A DNA stretch of 8,402 bases from Holophagae bacterium (lineage in GTDB: Bacteria; Acidobacteriota; Thermoanaerobaculia; Thermoanaerobaculales; Sulfomarinibacteraceae), in contig DAOWGJ010000036.1 of assembly GCA_030637505.1 (NCBI GenBank), forward strand, positions 1-8,402, in the 5' to 3' direction. Position 1 is the first letter of the stretch, and each line of letters starts with the position of its first letter. Shown one piece after another: positions 8,101 through 8,402 of this stretch. A model generated the notes under the pieces. The model made no database searches and was not told the DNA's origin. It was given only the letters and a program-made list of their open reading frames with translations. The translations under genes were made by a program, and so were the position numbers.

Positions 8101-8216
8101 TGGCTCATGACAACCCGCGTCTCCGCCGGTCCGAGATTGATGATATCGGAAGCCGAAGCTGAAAAGGGTGCGGACATTGCGAAAATGAATGTGGCTAAGG
8201 TGATCATTCGGAACAT
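4992..8216 (-). CDS. Secreted gingipain-like C25 cysteine endopeptidase, multidomain
   Basis: Predicted exported protease of 1074 residues. The ATG at 8216 is chosen because it begins a signal peptide (MFRMITLATFIFAMSAPFSA, likely cut after Ala22) and has a good ribosome binding site. The frame stays open 58 codons further upstream, but that part is not signal-like. Residues 25-235 resemble the C25 propeptide (RGLPSLPFLEA); Arg232, Arg235 and Arg241 are possible processing sites. The catalytic domain covers about 240-580, starting GRLLILAYDDF. It carries His447 in YIGHGS and Cys480 in WDVACVNGAF, 33 residues apart, the same spacing as the RgpB dyad (His211/Cys244). Then come a C25-type Ig-like domain (about 585-672), a beta module with an LTETG motif (about 688-775), an FN3-like domain (about 778-866) and a MAM-like jelly roll (about 872-1042). 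The C-terminus ends in FVDGFEDGNCGRW (1055-1067), a probable surface or export tag rather than a type IX domain. Substrate specificity is unknown. The last 66 codons and the stop overlap the kinase gene. Confidence 0.92.
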   Translation of the reverse strand: MFRMITLATFIFAMSAPFSASASDIINLGPAETRVVMSQNDRGDDVIHVTVSEVRLDSIEIDGQRWAAPRVPDGSNLMERGLPSLPFLEALYLLDRTDGIELRLTDVVTAEIDLGAHDFVGIAPSKGHFDRSIDPESVPWTFDPEVYAGEKPFPAVDVWVDSPTIAGPWRAQAFRVPVAGWDAVTNTLTVVEHATFEIVSIADAVNPRIGPDRAPTALFGSMRLAVNAPSGRDARSAAAGRLLILAYDDFVDEVQPLADWETLVGYPTLLTPLLSVPHDGATPTETEIMTYIQGLYDSPEGLTWIILVGDYQQIPNLNGVNEGASCDPCYTKLEGSDNRPDASISRISAQNGADVTIQVDKILHYEQQPDTGGAATWYDHAFGIAGDDSGGTPSYTDWERMNFLRDILLEPAYTYSEFDEIYHDSAQAHEVKTAVENGTSLGFYIGHGSDLYWVTTGFSVSDVHNLVNGEMLPVIWDVACVNGAFHSNNECFAESWLRREGGGAVSFEAATTNESWVPPCDAQRGVVDAIRLETDFTAGAQHVAGKIACMNIWGDNNSSEGTMFMEQSTLFGSSVLWPRTVEPSAVDTPQNFSIAGGTATLTVEVGGAPLAKAGAAIVNFYTTDGQTIASVGSGLIDETGTVQATVTGEPTHCHIFGHNLVPQSFELTASDDARISLDGAVYNCSSTAGIRVADANVPGSSDGAIDTLSVDVSAGGAPVAVVLTETGADTNFYDGTVLLGTELDVSNGDTLTATYEDADTGAGPQTKTATATIDCLPPGVGAVQTSADHESLTISYFTDEPGTTLVRWGTTTPPANVISDDALIDGTHTVTIEGLEPCQRIFFEVGSTDAAGNTTLDTNGGAWYSADTMGWAVYLEETMDTDPLWTIDNGGNGNGWEFGIPQGGGGQYGEPDPMSGFTGDNVYGVNLAGDYDNNLATDQLKLTTPAIDLSEATAVQLSYRRWLGVETPTYDHARVQISIDGGVSWSTVWENDTEVAESSWSEQTIDLTSVAAGQSDFRIRWTQGSTDTAWQYAGWNIDDVRIEGSAECAGAGALFVDGFEDGNCGRWSVEVGGQ

Positions 8217-8223
8217 GAGGAAT

Positions 8224-8230
8224 CTCCCTT
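8224..8230 (-). promoter_or_regulatory. Ribosome binding site of the C25 protease gene
   Basis: Read on the minus strand, AAGGGAG lies seven bases before the ATG at 8216. This spacing, together with the signal peptide that starts there, decides the start against the in-frame ATGs at 8390 and 8381. Confidence 0.75.
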
Positions 8231-8261
8231 GTTGATCGTTGGCCGTCGATGGTCCCCGAGG

Positions 8262-8288
8262 GTCAAACACTAGTGTATGTGCGTCAAA
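8262..8288. repeat. Palindrome and direct repeat in the protease leader region
   Basis: ACACTAGTGT (8267-8276) is a perfect 10-bp palindrome. The hexamer GTCAAA occurs at 8262-8267 and again at 8283-8288, 21 bp apart, about two helical turns, flanking the palindrome. On the coding strand these read TTTGAC. They lie about 45-75 bases before the protease start, where an operator could sit. No regulator family is recognised, and chance is a real alternative. Confidence 0.3.
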
Positions 8289-8315
8289 AAGGCAACAAAA
8301 TTGAGAAAGAGTCTT

Positions 8316-8348
8316 GTTATAAAGATCGTGAATCTGTGATTTGGTCAA
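8316..8348 (-). promoter_or_regulatory. Possible sigma70-type promoter of the protease gene
   Basis: On the minus strand, TTGACC (8348-8343) resembles a -35 box, and TTTATA (8323-8318), overlapping TATAAC (8321-8316), resembles a -10 box. The gap is 19 or 21 bases, longer than the ideal 17. The surrounding stretch, about 8280-8345, is clearly richer in A/T than the rest of the window, as expected of a promoter. It would leave a leader of about 100 bases before the ATG. Confidence 0.35.
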
Positions 8349-8402
8349 GACGTGAGCCGCTGCCCGGGACCTGTTGTCCATCCCCGGCACGCGCCGATTT
8401 GA

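Noticed and set aside
8217..8390. N-terminal extension of 58 codons on the protease gene, starting with ATG at 8390
   Set aside because: It would bury the signal peptide, has no good ribosome binding site and overlaps the AT-rich promoter-like region. The ATG at 8216 has both a signal peptide and a Shine-Dalgarno sequence.

Overview
The window is GC-rich, densely coding bacterial DNA. It holds three large genes: one partial gene and one complete gene on the + strand, and one complete gene on the - strand that converges on them. No tRNA, rRNA, CRISPR array, insertion sequence or phage gene was seen. The mix suggests an Acidobacteriota-type organism (Thermoanaerobaculia, Polarisedimenticolia or Holophagae-like) or another environmental Gram-negative. 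The signs are a kinase-TolB-like-TPR receptor with a short helical N-terminal leader, an outer-membrane barrel protein, and a secreted gingipain-type protease ending in a 'DGFExG..W' tag. This placement rests on recalled family patterns, not on a search.

Layout. Positions 1-1950 (+) are the 3' part of an envelope protein with a LolA-like domain and a C-terminal outer-membrane beta-barrel; its true start lies left of the window. Positions 1951-2132 are a non-coding gap with two small GC-rich hairpins and a ribosome binding site. Positions 2133-5192 (+) encode a membrane-anchored serine/threonine kinase with a predicted extracytoplasmic TolB/FlgO-like domain and TPR repeats. Positions 4992-8216 (-) encode a secreted C25 (gingipain-family) cysteine endopeptidase. 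It has a signal peptide, propeptide, catalytic domain with His447/Cys480, three beta-sandwich-like modules, a jelly-roll (MAM-like) module and a short C-terminal tag. Positions 8217-8402 are its AT-rich upstream region, with a ribosome binding site and promoter-like elements.

The most unusual feature is the junction of the two large genes. The kinase appears to have no stop codon at the natural end of its TPR region. It runs 66 codons into the antisense strand of the protease gene, in exact codon register, giving a 201-bp tail-to-tail overlap. The protease's short C-terminal tag, which is not recognisable as a type IX secretion domain, is the second point of interest. The three genes all concern the cell envelope or exterior, but nothing in the sequence shows that they act in one pathway.
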